A stretch of 64,000 nucleotides of DNA from Himantopus leucocephalus (lineage: Eukaryota; Chordata; Aves; Charadriiformes; Recurvirostridae): positions 190,339,824-190,403,823 of the forward strand of contig RSEF01000001.1 in the NCBI GenBank assembly GCA_003993805.1, read 5' to 3'. The translations under genes and the position numbers were made by a program. Within the stretch, counting starts at the first letter, position 1; every line of letters begins with the position of its first letter. Positions 24,788 to 36,720 of this stretch are shown here, in pieces. Below the pieces are notes generated by a model. That model made no database searches. It was not told the origin of the DNA and saw only the letters and a program-made list of their open reading frames with translations.

Positions 24788-27700
24788 ATTCTTGTTAGTT
24801 CTCTGGAGCCTGCTCATTCACACTCCCTCACTCACCTGGTGGAAAGTTCCCATTGCTGCACTGCTGCAGGGACACAGGACCCTGCTCTCATGGTCACTGA
24901 TGGGTACTTCTTGGGTACATCAACAGGCACAAAAGAGGGTCAGGGACTGACTTCTGTCCCAGAAGTCAAGTGTTGTTGACCAGTTCCTGTCAATCCTACT
25001 TAGGACTAACCCCTTAGCAGAAAATTCCTCTTGGAGTTAGTTGTTGTGGTGCAGCGCCAAGGAGTGACTAACAGCAAAGTAGTGTAGACAATATGGTGGA
25101 CCCTCAGGCTCAGTCCTCTTTTTCTCAGTAGAGTGGACAAAGCATCTGAGTAAGAGGCTTTTCTGGCTGCCTGCTTGGGTCGCTACCACAGAAGCAGATT
25201 GTCTGTGAAAGTCTTTTAAGGACTACAATGGCTTCTAGTGAACTGTTCAACTCCAAGGACTACCAAACTACCAAAATCCTCTCTTGTTCCTTACCTTTTC
25301 TGTTCATAAAAATGACTTCCAAAGATCTTCTGTCACCAGTAAAACTAAAATGCATTGCTGTGTAATGAATTATTATTGCTGTGATATTGTGATAATTGCC
25401 AGAGGCCCAGTTATTAACCCGGGTGCTGGGATCTTGCTAGTACTCAAATGCCCGCTTAAGTGTTGAATATGGAGGGGGAGTCTTGAGTTCTGGGCTGTGC
25501 TGAAAAATCCAGTATTTTATCTAATATGGCACATTAAAAGAAGCAGAGACAAGGAGTTCCTATCTACTGCATGTCTCTACCTCTGTACTAGAGTTTCGCT
25601 CTCCTTTTATGTTTTACTCAATTTAGATCTCTGGAATCCTTCTTACATACATTGTAGGCAAGGGGAAAGGCAAGTTGTGCCAGGCCTTCTCAGCCTACTG
25701 CGTCACTCGGTGGTTAGGACACCTTTGTAGAAGGTAAAAGAAAGGAGTAACTCAGAATCTCCTCTGGCTGAGCAGCAAATTAAAACTAGGCTTCTGCGAG
25801 ATTGCTAAAATGACCAGATTATTGAATAAAAGGTTGCCACAGAACTGGTGATGTTTGTTCAATGCTGTCAGAGAGTGTTAGGCATGTTCTGTCTAAATAT
25901 GCTTAATTTGCTGTTGAGCAGGGTGTTGGAAGGCACATTGACCTTGTTGTGCCCTGATGTACTGTCTTGAATTTAAACCTATGCAAGACTCGATTAATAT
26001 AAGCTTATTTGTAACCATCTGAGAGATGAGTCTTTTATATGACACTCTGCTTGATGCAGGGGAATATCATCTCTAAACCACTTACCTGCTCTCTCAGTCA
26101 GGTTGGTGTCAATGTCAAGTGGCCACATGAGGAAGATGTGTCTCCGGAGCTTCTGAATTTGGTCCCTGAACTGATGCCTCCAATGTTTCGACTGACACTA
26201 ATAATAATAAAAACATTGTACTCTAGCAAGCTCCCATTTAAGCTAGTTACCACTAAGTTTTGATGGCCAGGTGTTGGTCTAAAGAAAACAACTCGTCACA
26301 CCTGGTGGTACTACAGGAGCTGGATTCTCCTCGTTTGCCTTTCAAGAGAAGAGTGAAACAATAGAGGAGGCAATCTTTGCAATTAATGTGATTGAGTTAT
26401 ACAATGTAAACCTTTGACAAATTAAAACAGACTCCGTTACAAACAGGCTTTGTACATAATTTCTCCTAAAGTTGACATGAAAATACACTTTTAATCAGAA
26501 AGCTAGAGAACAAAATTCTTTCATGTTATTATTGCACTATGTCTTTTTTATCTTTTTCTTATCCTCCTTTTTTTTTGCATTGTGCTGAGCCTCTAGTATC
26601 ATAATTGAACTGAACAGATATTTTTCATTAAACACCATGCATCTTTTCTGTGTCCCTCCTCAGATCCTCAGATCCCTTTGAAATTCCCAGAAGTAGCAGT
26701 CTGATTGGCTTCATATTCAAAGCTTCCTTCTTGAGAGGACAGTAAAAATATGTATGATTGCTTTAAACCTTAGTTGAGGTAAATGCAATGTTCAATAACT
26801 TCATCAAATAAAGCTTGAATTTTATGGTGCAAATGCCAGTCTTCATGGTTCAGTGAACTTTTTCAAATAGTACACAGCCTGCCTATATCAAATTTGTAAA
26901 AAGGGATTGATTTTGTTGTTGCTGTTGGAATAAGGCCATTTCAGCCTCGTTGCATGCTTTCCTGAAATAATAATGCTATATTAAAAGATAAATGATAAAC
27001 AGATTACTGTTTTTAAGGATTATTCAGAATGTTAACAACAAATATGACAGACTTTCTGCTGTAAACTTAAATGGCAAGCCTCAACCTGATTATTAAAGCT
27101 CTGTTTTCCACAGTCATGTAGGATTATAGGGCAAGTATTTTTGTCTGCTAGACAGAAGCATTACGCTTTCAACTATAACCGTAGACTGTTGTGATTATTT
27201 TTTCCCTCATTTATTTCCTCAGTTTTGTGGTGGTATTGATAAGATAGCTATGAGAGACTGCAAAATGCTTCCTGTGCACAGCTAATGTTACCAACTGCGA
27301 TAGCGGGAGAATATGCGATGAACGCAGACACATTTAGAACATTATCCGTTTCCAGACTCAGTGACAGGAAAAGTGGTAGCTGTTTAATGAATTATTTTGA
27401 AACCTGGCTAATGCAATCAATTCCCCTCGGATTTTTCTATCCATGTTTTCTAAGGCCATTTGTATGTAGCTATTTTTTTCCTGTATTTGTTTGCTTTTAT
27501 CTGTAGTCAGATGATGAAAGGACTGCCTTTAGCATACACGGGCAGCAGCACATTTAAAAGCATCTAAAATGCAAATATACCTAAAATTTGGGTTAGGAAG
27601 CATGTAATATCAGCTCCTTAACTGGTGTCAATGAACATAACTCCATAAAAGCCACTGGCATAGTGCTAATGTGTCCAAGCTGAGCCCATATCTGTCCTTA

Positions 27701-29678
27701 GGTCCCTATCAAAGCAATACATGATCAAAGCTTTCTTTGTTCCTTCTCCCAAATAATTTGCAATCTAACATTCAGTTCTAATTGGTTTATCCTAATTTCC
27801 TTTTTGTCAGTGCCTTTTTGTGGCACTGGCAATTTTAAATGACATGCATCTTGGGATTTCACAGGCAAAATTTGTGCCAATAATAATTAGAGCTCACTGA
27901 GGCCTAGGATCTAAAGAGGAACGGGTTCACCTGGTGAAGAGAACAGCAGTATTAGCTGAACTTCTCAGTATTGTCTGGACTCCAATGACACGGTATCAGG
28001 TAGTCTTTGGTGTGCAGTTATCCAAGTGCTATGGAGCAAATGAAAGCTTATTTGCATTAGCACAGAAAGGGACAAAACCAAACGACCCAAATTTAGCTCT
28101 GTAAGAGAAAAATAAGTTACACGATGGTGATAATTCACTCATTCTATGTTTGGAGAGAAGGCAAAAATATCTGTAATTTGGGAAAGATTATACACAGGAG
28201 CTTTTACTTCTATTTGGAGGAAGTAACTTTGGGCTAAAGCTAACAGATACAAGGGGCACTAAGTATATATTTTGCAGAGAAATATATAGTGGGCATTTTT
28301 TCTCCTCCTTATTCTTAATATGCCTTGAAGCCCCCCAAACACATGACATTCCTAGGCAAATCATCTGAAATAATTGTGTATAATGATGATCCACTCTCAT
28401 GTGTTTTCCTTGCCCTCTTGCAGTGCTTTGACTGCAGCTGCTACCTGCAGTGTAGTCTTTGGGACAGCAATTCCTTTTTCTGTTTCTGCCCAAGACCTAC
28501 AGCACTGAGGCTCTGGTCCTCACGCATTTTCACTTTGATGGTACCAGGAATACCTAAAGCAGGGTCAGATGAGAAAGAGGGATTGTGCAACAACCACTAG
28601 AGAAATCCAGGTCGCTGAGCTCATGCTTCAAGATTGGGGTAGGTTTTTAAACAGATTAATCCACTCAATCCTGATGTATATCTATATGATATGAGAACCT
28701 AATTCCCTTAGACTACTTTGAAAAGCCTGGTAGTAGGGTATGCTTAGTGTTGTGAGTACGTGGTTTGTTCAGTGTCCATTAAGTCCTCGTAACCCTGTTA
28801 TCCTAGTCCTGACAGGTAATTGGCACTGACCTGCTCAGAAAGTAACCTGAATGTGAAACCGAGTCAGTAGTAGATACAAGATGTCAAGAAACAGGTAGGT
28901 AAATATTAGGGAGTTAGAGAAAGCAATTCATTAAAAACACAGTATTCAGGCAAGGTTAGAAGTAAATTATAGATTCAACCTGCCTCTAGGTTTGTTGGGA
29001 GCAAGGGCCTATGTGCTGAAATCTCTTGGGTGTGGTTGTCATCAGCTATAAAATAAAATGTACGACCAAGGGCTCATGTGGATAGTTTTTTTGGCTGAAC
29101 ATGAAGGGTAGGAAAAAAAAAAAAGATGGGAAATCTTAAAATAAGAGAATAGAATAGGGCAAGAAAAACTGGTAAATACTGGTTAAAACAATAGGAAACT
29201 GAACTTTGACCCATGGTGGAAGGTTGACGAGGTTAAGTTGGCATTGCACATTAGGGTGTTTAACATATTGTTCTGTGCATCAACATTTTGATTTCATATT
29301 CATTTGATAAATAATGCAGTGAGAACAGGAAAAGGTACATATGAACCTTCTCTGACATTGCTTGTAACAGTGGAAAGGAATAAACTTGCAGTGCCTGGAA
29401 TGTCAGTTGCCACACATACTAACAATTATACAGAAAAAACCCTCAGACAGCAAAATGCAAAATTATCTGCTTACAAGTTACTCTGCTGCCATACTGGCAA
29501 GACTTAAATAAACTTGCATTCCATTCGCACATGCTGTAAAGTGAGAACTGTATCTCTGGTCTATTTATTTTGTGTGGCATCAGAACTGGGCATTTTCAAA
29601 CCTAAAGCAAATGAAGGATGACCCTCAAACTGAGATAGAATTTGGGTTCTTTATGTGTATACACATACAAGCATTCAC
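24788..29678. other. Unique noncoding sequence
   Basis: No gene or mobile element recognised. Exact POU octamers occur at 27569-27576 (ATGCAAAT) and 28050-28057 (ATTTGCAT). Open frames are all about 100 codons or fewer and unrecognised. Confidence 0.5.
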
Positions 29679-29696
29679 ATATATATATATATATAT
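29679..29696. repeat. (AT)n microsatellite
   Basis: Nine AT dinucleotides in a row, followed by a T-rich stretch and a short 'gatatatattg' echo. A simple repeat with no sign of function. Confidence 0.9.
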
Positions 29697-32600
29697 TTAT
29701 TTTTTTTACACAGATATATATTGTAAATAGCAGCTGAATATCTGTAGCTCATCCAAGTCCCTGGGGGGAATCTCACTGGAGACATGCAGTCTCATCTAGC
29801 AGAACAAATTGAGAGCACCTTCCCTGACCCTAAGTGACACTCCTCTTTCCCAGTGCCTTTACTCTTTCCTTTTGGGTGCGTTTTGCAGCTCGTTTTCTGA
29901 CTGAAAGCAGCAGTATTGTGAGAGACCAAAGAATTACATACACAATCAATACAGTGATGAAGCCATCTTTAAAGTATGAAAAAAACCCACCCTTAGGAAT
30001 AAGAAAGGAATAAGGTTAAGGTTAGGTCCAGTTTAATCAAAAGCAGATTTACCATGTTGTTTTCATAATATACGTTGATAACGGGAGTTAGAAATAGTTA
30101 ATGTCTTTTCCTCTTTTGTGAAGTAATGAGGCTGATTGTTACTTTTGACTTTTATTACAACTGGCAGTCTGATTCAATGAGCAATCACATATAGTATGTG
30201 TAATTTTATTATTTATTGCTTTGTTCAGTATTCACTCTACAATTTGGCTTTAGATAGCTATCATTCCAAATTATTCGGTTCAGTGCTGCAATTAGACATA
30301 CGATAGTCAGTCCTAAGTAATGCTTTCTTCTGGCACATGGTAATACTTGCAGAATAATTCCACTCTCTCCATCGAGAGAAAGCTGCCGAGAATTGTGCAT
30401 TCAATTTCCTCCTACTCCAGATTGGCTATTTGAGTTACTGCAGCTCCTGAACTTACGCAGTTTCAGCTGCTTACTTACCTGCAATAAAAGTGTTAGAGCT
30501 AAGGAGGCTGTGAAAGCTCTTCTGATTAACAGGCTCGATGCCTTGTGGAGTGCATTACTGCTATGGCGAGAACTATATGGGAATAAGTTAGCCTAGTAGC
30601 CTTAGTGCCCCAGCAATATGAAGGCGATTAAAAAAAGAAAAGTTAGTTAATTGGGTTCGTTTGTGCTTGAATGGGATCTGGGACAGCAAGTTGCATTTTT
30701 TCCTGTGTGTCGGCTCTATGAGGTAGCCCCGCCATGGAACAAAGAGTAAGTTGAGCCAGGTAACTGAAGGTTCAGGTTGTTTAAAGGCTTTTACATAAGA
30801 CAGAATGACTATAAACCAAAAAAACAATATTCAGATGATGTTACCTGGCTGCCTGTTTCCATTTTTGCTACAGCCTTTGTCCCAAATCGGAAAAAAAAAA
30901 TGTTGTCAGATTCTGTTTTCGTTACAATTTTTTTCCTCAATAATGAAATATCAACATTTTCATGGTTTGTACACTACATGAAATATAATATTTTTCTGGA
31001 ATCCTTTGACCTTTTCAAAAACCTGTATTTTGATTGTCTGGCAATTCTGCTATTTCCCTGCAGGTTAGAGAGGAAAACTGTTTTGTGGAGGAGTTGAATT
31101 TACAATGGCATTGCGCTGGGCTCTGTGGCAGGTATTCAGAAACAGACTGGATAGTCTATTGGATATAGGGATAGTGGTGATTTGTAATGATTAGTCCTGC
31201 AAAACGCAGTGACCTGGACAGATTTTTTTTTTTTCCTAAGTGTCATTGTAATAGGATCTGCTCTGATGAAAAGAAAAAAAAAAAACCTCTTCAGAAAATG
31301 TCCAATTACCCAAGATGAAATTCAACCCAGGCCTCCAGGAATGATACCCAATTCTGTCTTGCACCTGAAGCCATCTTCTTTTTTCCCAACAAAACCGATA
31401 AACACCACTTTTGTCTCCAGCTCAGAGGCTCCAGGCTGACAAAAATTCCCTGCATAACTGTTTTGTGAAAAATGTCAGGGTTTTGAAAAATGTTTTCTTT
31501 TTGTATCAGAATGAAAACCTGACTTTTCAAAATATTTTATGAGAAAGAAAAAGACCAATCCCTTCTCCTCTACAGTGGTAGGAAATAAATAGGTAACAGA
31601 CAAACAAGCAGAGAGAAGCAGAAGTAAACCCAAGCCATGTTTTTTCTTCCCAAGTGTTTTTTCACCCCAAGTGAGGGTGCCAAACAGGAGCTTAATGCTT
31701 CTGGTAGGGTCTCACTTGCCCAGGACTCCCCTTGGAGGTTAGGAGGTGGTTTTGACAGGATGATACAACAACCAGAAAGGTAAAGGTACCTCACTTAAAA
31801 AATTTCTGCCCAATCCTACCCACAGCTGGAGCGGTTCTTGGAGCGCCAGCTCTGCCAGGTCAAAGCACTGCTACCTCTTTCTGTTTCTGGTAGCTGCTCC
31901 TCTGTTCTGCAGCAAAGTCCCTCATCATGATGGACAGTCCAATGTTTTCATCTTCCTTTGCAGCTTCTTGCTTCCACCTGCTTCAGTCCAGCCTAATGAT
32001 GCAACATAATTAGTTTTTCCTACAAGGTATTTCAGGCCCTTTATGCACCTGGCTGAGGTCTTTTCATTGGTTTCCCTTGCACCTTTTCCCCTTTCATCCT
32101 TTCTCGGTCCAATTTCTTTTATGTCTTTTTCTAATCTGAAGCATTCTCTCTTCACATGGCCAGTGTCCTCTTTTAAATTTCTCTGCAAAAGTAGCTTATT
32201 TTCCTTTCCAGGTTTGTGTATATCACACACTCGTGGGTGATGCTGCATAAAGTCCTGCCTCAAGACTGTGGATAATCTTCCTTTGTGTGTGGGGCTTTGA
32301 CTGAAGTCCCATGGGCTTTATTAGCCTTCAGGTAGGGCGTGATGCAAACAACAGCAGAAATGATATAATCACAGTGTTCTGGAAGTACAAATAATAGGGC
32401 TGTTTTTCAAACGTCCGTAAGTTACAGGAGACAGGAAAATACTTGTATCACCTTTATACGTCTCAGCTCCAGATGTAACGCAGCTTTCAGACCTTTAATG
32501 TTAGTGGTGGCAACTGGGACACAACCTACTGAGGATGAATTTCTTCTTAACTACGGTATGTGATTTAATCTGCCATCACACAATTTTTGAATAATAATTT

Positions 32601-34772
32601 TCCTGCCTAGTTATTTTCACATTTGACATTCACTTAAACCTTTCTTATATTGTAAAGAAAATAGCTTTGATTTAGGCAGTTATAGTGTAATTTAACATTT
32701 GCGTCTTCATTACTTGGGCATGTCAGTTGTATAACACGTCTCGCTTATCCACCTGATCCCTCCTTTCCATCCATCAGATCACAGTAAAGCTATAGGTATG
32801 AGTGAAAGTTTCACTTATTATTCTAGTTACGGAAAGATGGAAGATTTTCAGGATAACATGCTGTCTTACAAAAAATCTCTTTTGATGACAGTATTAGATA
32901 TAAGAAAGTGACTGATCTTAGAGACTTCGTAACAAAAATTTCCTTGGTTACATCAGATCTTTTGTTAGATTTGATAATGTCATATTATTGCAGGGAGAAG
33001 AGACAATTTTTTGTATGGATAGTTTTTTCTAGAAATGAGGATATGTGTGTGAACTTCAATTTTAGACTCACCTGATTTTCTCCAAGCTAAAATCCAGTAC
33101 TTTGGATTACTGGATCTCTGCCAGGAGGTATTTATCTAAATTACAGTTTCTTAAACAAAATAGATGGGATTTGAATTTACACACTGCTAAAACACAGCTT
33201 GAATCTTGTACAGAGGCAAAACTGCACTGACCCAGTCCTTCAGAGAACAAGGGCACGTGTTGTGGTAGATACCTCTTAAGATTTTGCCATACATTGTTTT
33301 TACATGAACTGTTATGAACCTCTTCTTGTATAAAAACACATTATTGAATGTTGATCATGGAATGAACATTTCAGGGATTAATTGTCGGATCAGATTACAT
33401 GGGGGTCTGAAATGAGAAGGATTGTTTCCCTTTCTCCCTCTGGGAAAAACAGCGAATGCAGATTTCTTTTGCTAAGTTGTGCTACATCAGAACCCAGTAT
33501 TCACATGAAAAATATTCCTCTAAGCTCTGCTATTACTGCCTGTCCTCTTTCTAACATTTGTGGAAGTGCTGTAAAAGGAAGAAATGCAATAGGTGTAGTC
33601 AATAAAAGAGAAATAAAGTCTGCCATGAGAAATTGCATAGCAAGCCCGTGCTTCCAGAGCTTGGGCTTAGATGCTGCTGCATGGAGGAGGGCTAACAAGG
33701 TCCATTGCTCTAGCAGCTTTTTAAAGCTCATCTATACAAACCTGTACACTGGTTTTAAAGGGAACAGGCTAAACCCTTCCTTTTGTAGCTTCACTGAAGT
33801 CTTTTGCAATTACCAGGTAGGTAACTGATCCAATGCCTAAAAGACTTAAAGAAAAGATGATATTCTGTACACTATTATATGAATTTTAAACTCTAATTTT
33901 TCATTGGAATGGATATATATGCAAGTTTTAGCCTCGATTCTGTTACGGCATTTCTACAGACGTAAGGATTTTTTTACAAGATCAGATTTCTTGAACCCAT
34001 ACCTTGGTACAAATGAGTCTTTGGCTTACTGACTGTTTCACAGATTTATATTCTTTATTTTCCCAGAATTTTTCTTCCCCTTTATTTTCAGGTCTTTATA
34101 CTCTTAAAACTCCTGTTACCCTTAAAAGAGATTTTCCCAGTGCCACAACTGACTGCAACTTTAAGATTATATCCACAATGCATTTAATGGTTACAGTCAA
34201 ATTGCTGCAAGACTTGAAATGGAGATGGAGTTAAATGTCTCCCTCCCCTTTTATTTTTTATTTTAAAACCTTATTTTCTGAGAAACACTTGGGCAGTGCA
34301 GGTCTGATCACATGTGAGGGACAGCTGAGGCTGGAGGGATGAGATAATAGAGAACAGCAACAACAGAAAATTCCCCTCCAGAACCTACCCTGCCTGTTCA
34401 ATTTCTATTCTGTCCAGAGGAGCTATAAAACTGGAGAAAGGTGAGTAATAGATTTTAGAGTCATCAGAAATATAAATTATAGCTAGACATTTCCTATCAG
34501 CATCCCATGCAGTTAATGATAAACAGTCAATGAGATGTATGCACTTCTAGCTTTTTTATAATGAATCTATTGCTTCTATGACAGCTTACTGTCAAACATT
34601 ATGCTTTGGAATTTATAACTTTTGATACCATTTTAATAGATGGTCTAGATATGCTAAAATCTGTTATTTTTCTTTTTAGGAGCATGACACTTTCACCTAA
34701 TGAACCTAATGAACGTACCTAATGAAGTCCAAATATCTCTGCAAGCATATGCACATACACACATGAGGAGGA
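29697..34772. other. Unique noncoding sequence
   Basis: No gene recognised. The 148-codon plus-strand frame at 33382-33828 has no recognisable domain and is of chance length. Exon-like splice-site pairs occur near 30480 (minus-strand donor) and at 34418-34440 (23-base microexon-like block); both are in the findings. Homopolymer tracts lie near 30891-30901 (A), 31225-31235 (T) and 31273-31286 (A). Confidence 0.45.
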
Positions 34773-34851
34773 TTTTCTTTCTTCCATCTTTCTCTGACTC
34801 TCTCTTTTTCTTTCTCTCTCTTGCTCCTCCCTTCCTTCTTTCCTTCCTTTT
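34773..34851. repeat. Polypyrimidine (CT-rich) tract
   Basis: About 79 bases almost entirely of C and T on the plus strand, including CTCTCTCT and CCTTCCTTCTTTCCTTCC blocks. Mirror-like purine/pyrimidine tracts of this kind can form triplex (H-) DNA. Here it is probably a degenerate microsatellite. The two open frames over it are low-complexity by-products. Confidence 0.85.
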
Positions 34852-36189
34852 AAATGACTGCCAATCAAAAGAGAACAAACAATATTCTTAGAGACTAGCA
34901 GTTCAGTGGCTCAGAGGAAATGAAAAAAAAAAGATTAATACAAACGGGATTATTTAAAATCTGTAATTGCATAAAAAAGGATCACTTCTGTACTTACCGC
35001 CTGATTTATTATTGATCTTTCTACTAGCTATTTGTGTGTTTACGATATTATATGCTAGATGTCCTCAAAAGCATTGAAGCGATGACTGCTCTGCAAGCCT
35101 GGTCCCTCTTTGCACCATTCCAGCATTGTTTGCCCAGGAATGAGTGATCAGACCAGATTCAAGAGGCAGAAAAATGCAGTCTCGGATCCCTGTTACCAGG
35201 AAAGCAAGTTTCACCTTTGAAATTATGCTCGAACGTCAACCTTGTCACTCATCGGTGTTTGATTCTGATTGCTTGTAGAGGAAATATTTGCATTAAAACT
35301 CTCCTGCCCTTTGCACCCAGATTAGCCCTAAGGAGGCCGTGATTTTAGACAACAAGAAATGCATCAGCTTTCATCAGGTTGAACACAATTTTATTTCTGC
35401 TACAAAGGTCTGGTTCTCCCCATGCTGCTTTTATGCCAGTTTAACTCTACTGATTTTATGAGCTGCCAAGGTAGATGAGCTGTTCATGAAACACTTTCCT
35501 TTCCCTGCCTGCCAGGCAGTGGCAGGCTCCTTGCCCTCAGACTTCTCTTCAGTCGTGGCTTTCAAAGGTGGGTCAGGCTCTGCTTCCTGGCTTTATTGCT
35601 GGCCCGTTTCTTCCTCACGAGCTCTTCTTTCTTTGTTACCACGGGAGGGATGAGGCCTCCCCTGTAGCAAAGAAGTTTTGGAAAGAATACATGACATATT
35701 CCAGTCATGTCTGGAGGTGAGTTGCTTATTGCAAGATAAATAGCACTGAAGACCAAAATGTATGAAAATGGCAGGCTAGGCCTTTTGTTTATTTTCATAC
35801 CCCATAATTTGAATATTAATCCCTTCATTTAGAACACTATCACATGCTTCCTCATTTTTGTAAGTCCAGGGAGGGTATTTTTACATGCTGTCTTATAATA
35901 GAAGTCTATGCAGTTGGTAATAAGCCCAGTGCTTTTTAACTAAATCTGTGCTGAGGTTGAATAAACCCAACTTCCTTTTGTCTTCTAATAGAAGAGCCGA
36001 CAACTTGGTAACATCTTGTAATGTATGCAGGCTTCATGTATGTTCATTACCTAGAGTCTAGGAATTGCTGCCTAATTGCATAATCAGACTAGCAGTTATA
36101 GAGGAACTGGTAGCTAATATAGCTAATATCTATCCCCTCAGCTATGTATGAAGGTTGCATATAAATGTGGCAGTGGGATGTGTGGCTAC
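34852..36189. other. Unique noncoding sequence
   Basis: No gene recognised. The segment 35030-35340 is complex, has isolated CpGs and contains an exact POU octamer (ATTTGCAT, 35286-35293); it is a candidate conserved noncoding element by appearance only. A tandem pair of 'gctaatata' words lies at about 36114-36130. Confidence 0.4.
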
Positions 36190-36720
36190 CCTACTTACGG
36201 AAGTCAGGATGAGAACAAATGAAAACATGAAGAAAGAGCTCCACAGAAACGCGTACAGAGCGGTATAATGGACAGCCTAAATGGCGGAGGTGGTGATGTC
36301 GCAGCTTAAAGGCAGGAGAGAGGGATGAGAAGGAGAATTTATAATGAGTGCTGTGGACTATATAATCAGATTTTCAAATGTTATAGGGCACTTGGAGCAG
36401 GGATGTGAACAACTAATAAAGGCTGTGAGCAAATTAGGATGGAGAGTCCACTGGGATAGGGGGTTGTGAGACAGCCTAATTTTACAGGAGATAAAGCTGT
36501 TGCTAACTATCTTAGAGACCAGTATAGGTGAGATGGTTGTGAATGGATACATTGAAGAAGCAGCTGATAATGAAGCCGCAACATATGGATAAGAGAGAGC
36601 ACAAAAGAGAGAGAAGTTAAAATGGAGAAGACTGTGGTACCTGTTCTGGAGAGGGATGGGGAAGTGAACGGAAAGCAAGAGGATGTGCTACATAACCCCA
36701 GGAAGAGAACGGACTTCAGT
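36190..36720. other. Purine-rich strand-asymmetric block
   Basis: For about 500 bases the plus strand is strongly purine-biased; three 60-base lines I counted (36301, 36601, 36661) have about 72 % A+G. The block is not a simple repeat and has plus-strand stops in every frame. The minus-strand frame of 106 codons (36358-36678) follows from the bias, because the purine-rich strand yields few minus-strand stops, and resembles no protein I know. It may be a decayed unidentified repeat or a transcription-associated asymmetry. Confidence 0.5.

Noticed and set aside
33382..33828. 148-codon plus-strand open frame
   Set aside because: Same chance argument; translation is compositionally ordinary and unrecognised.
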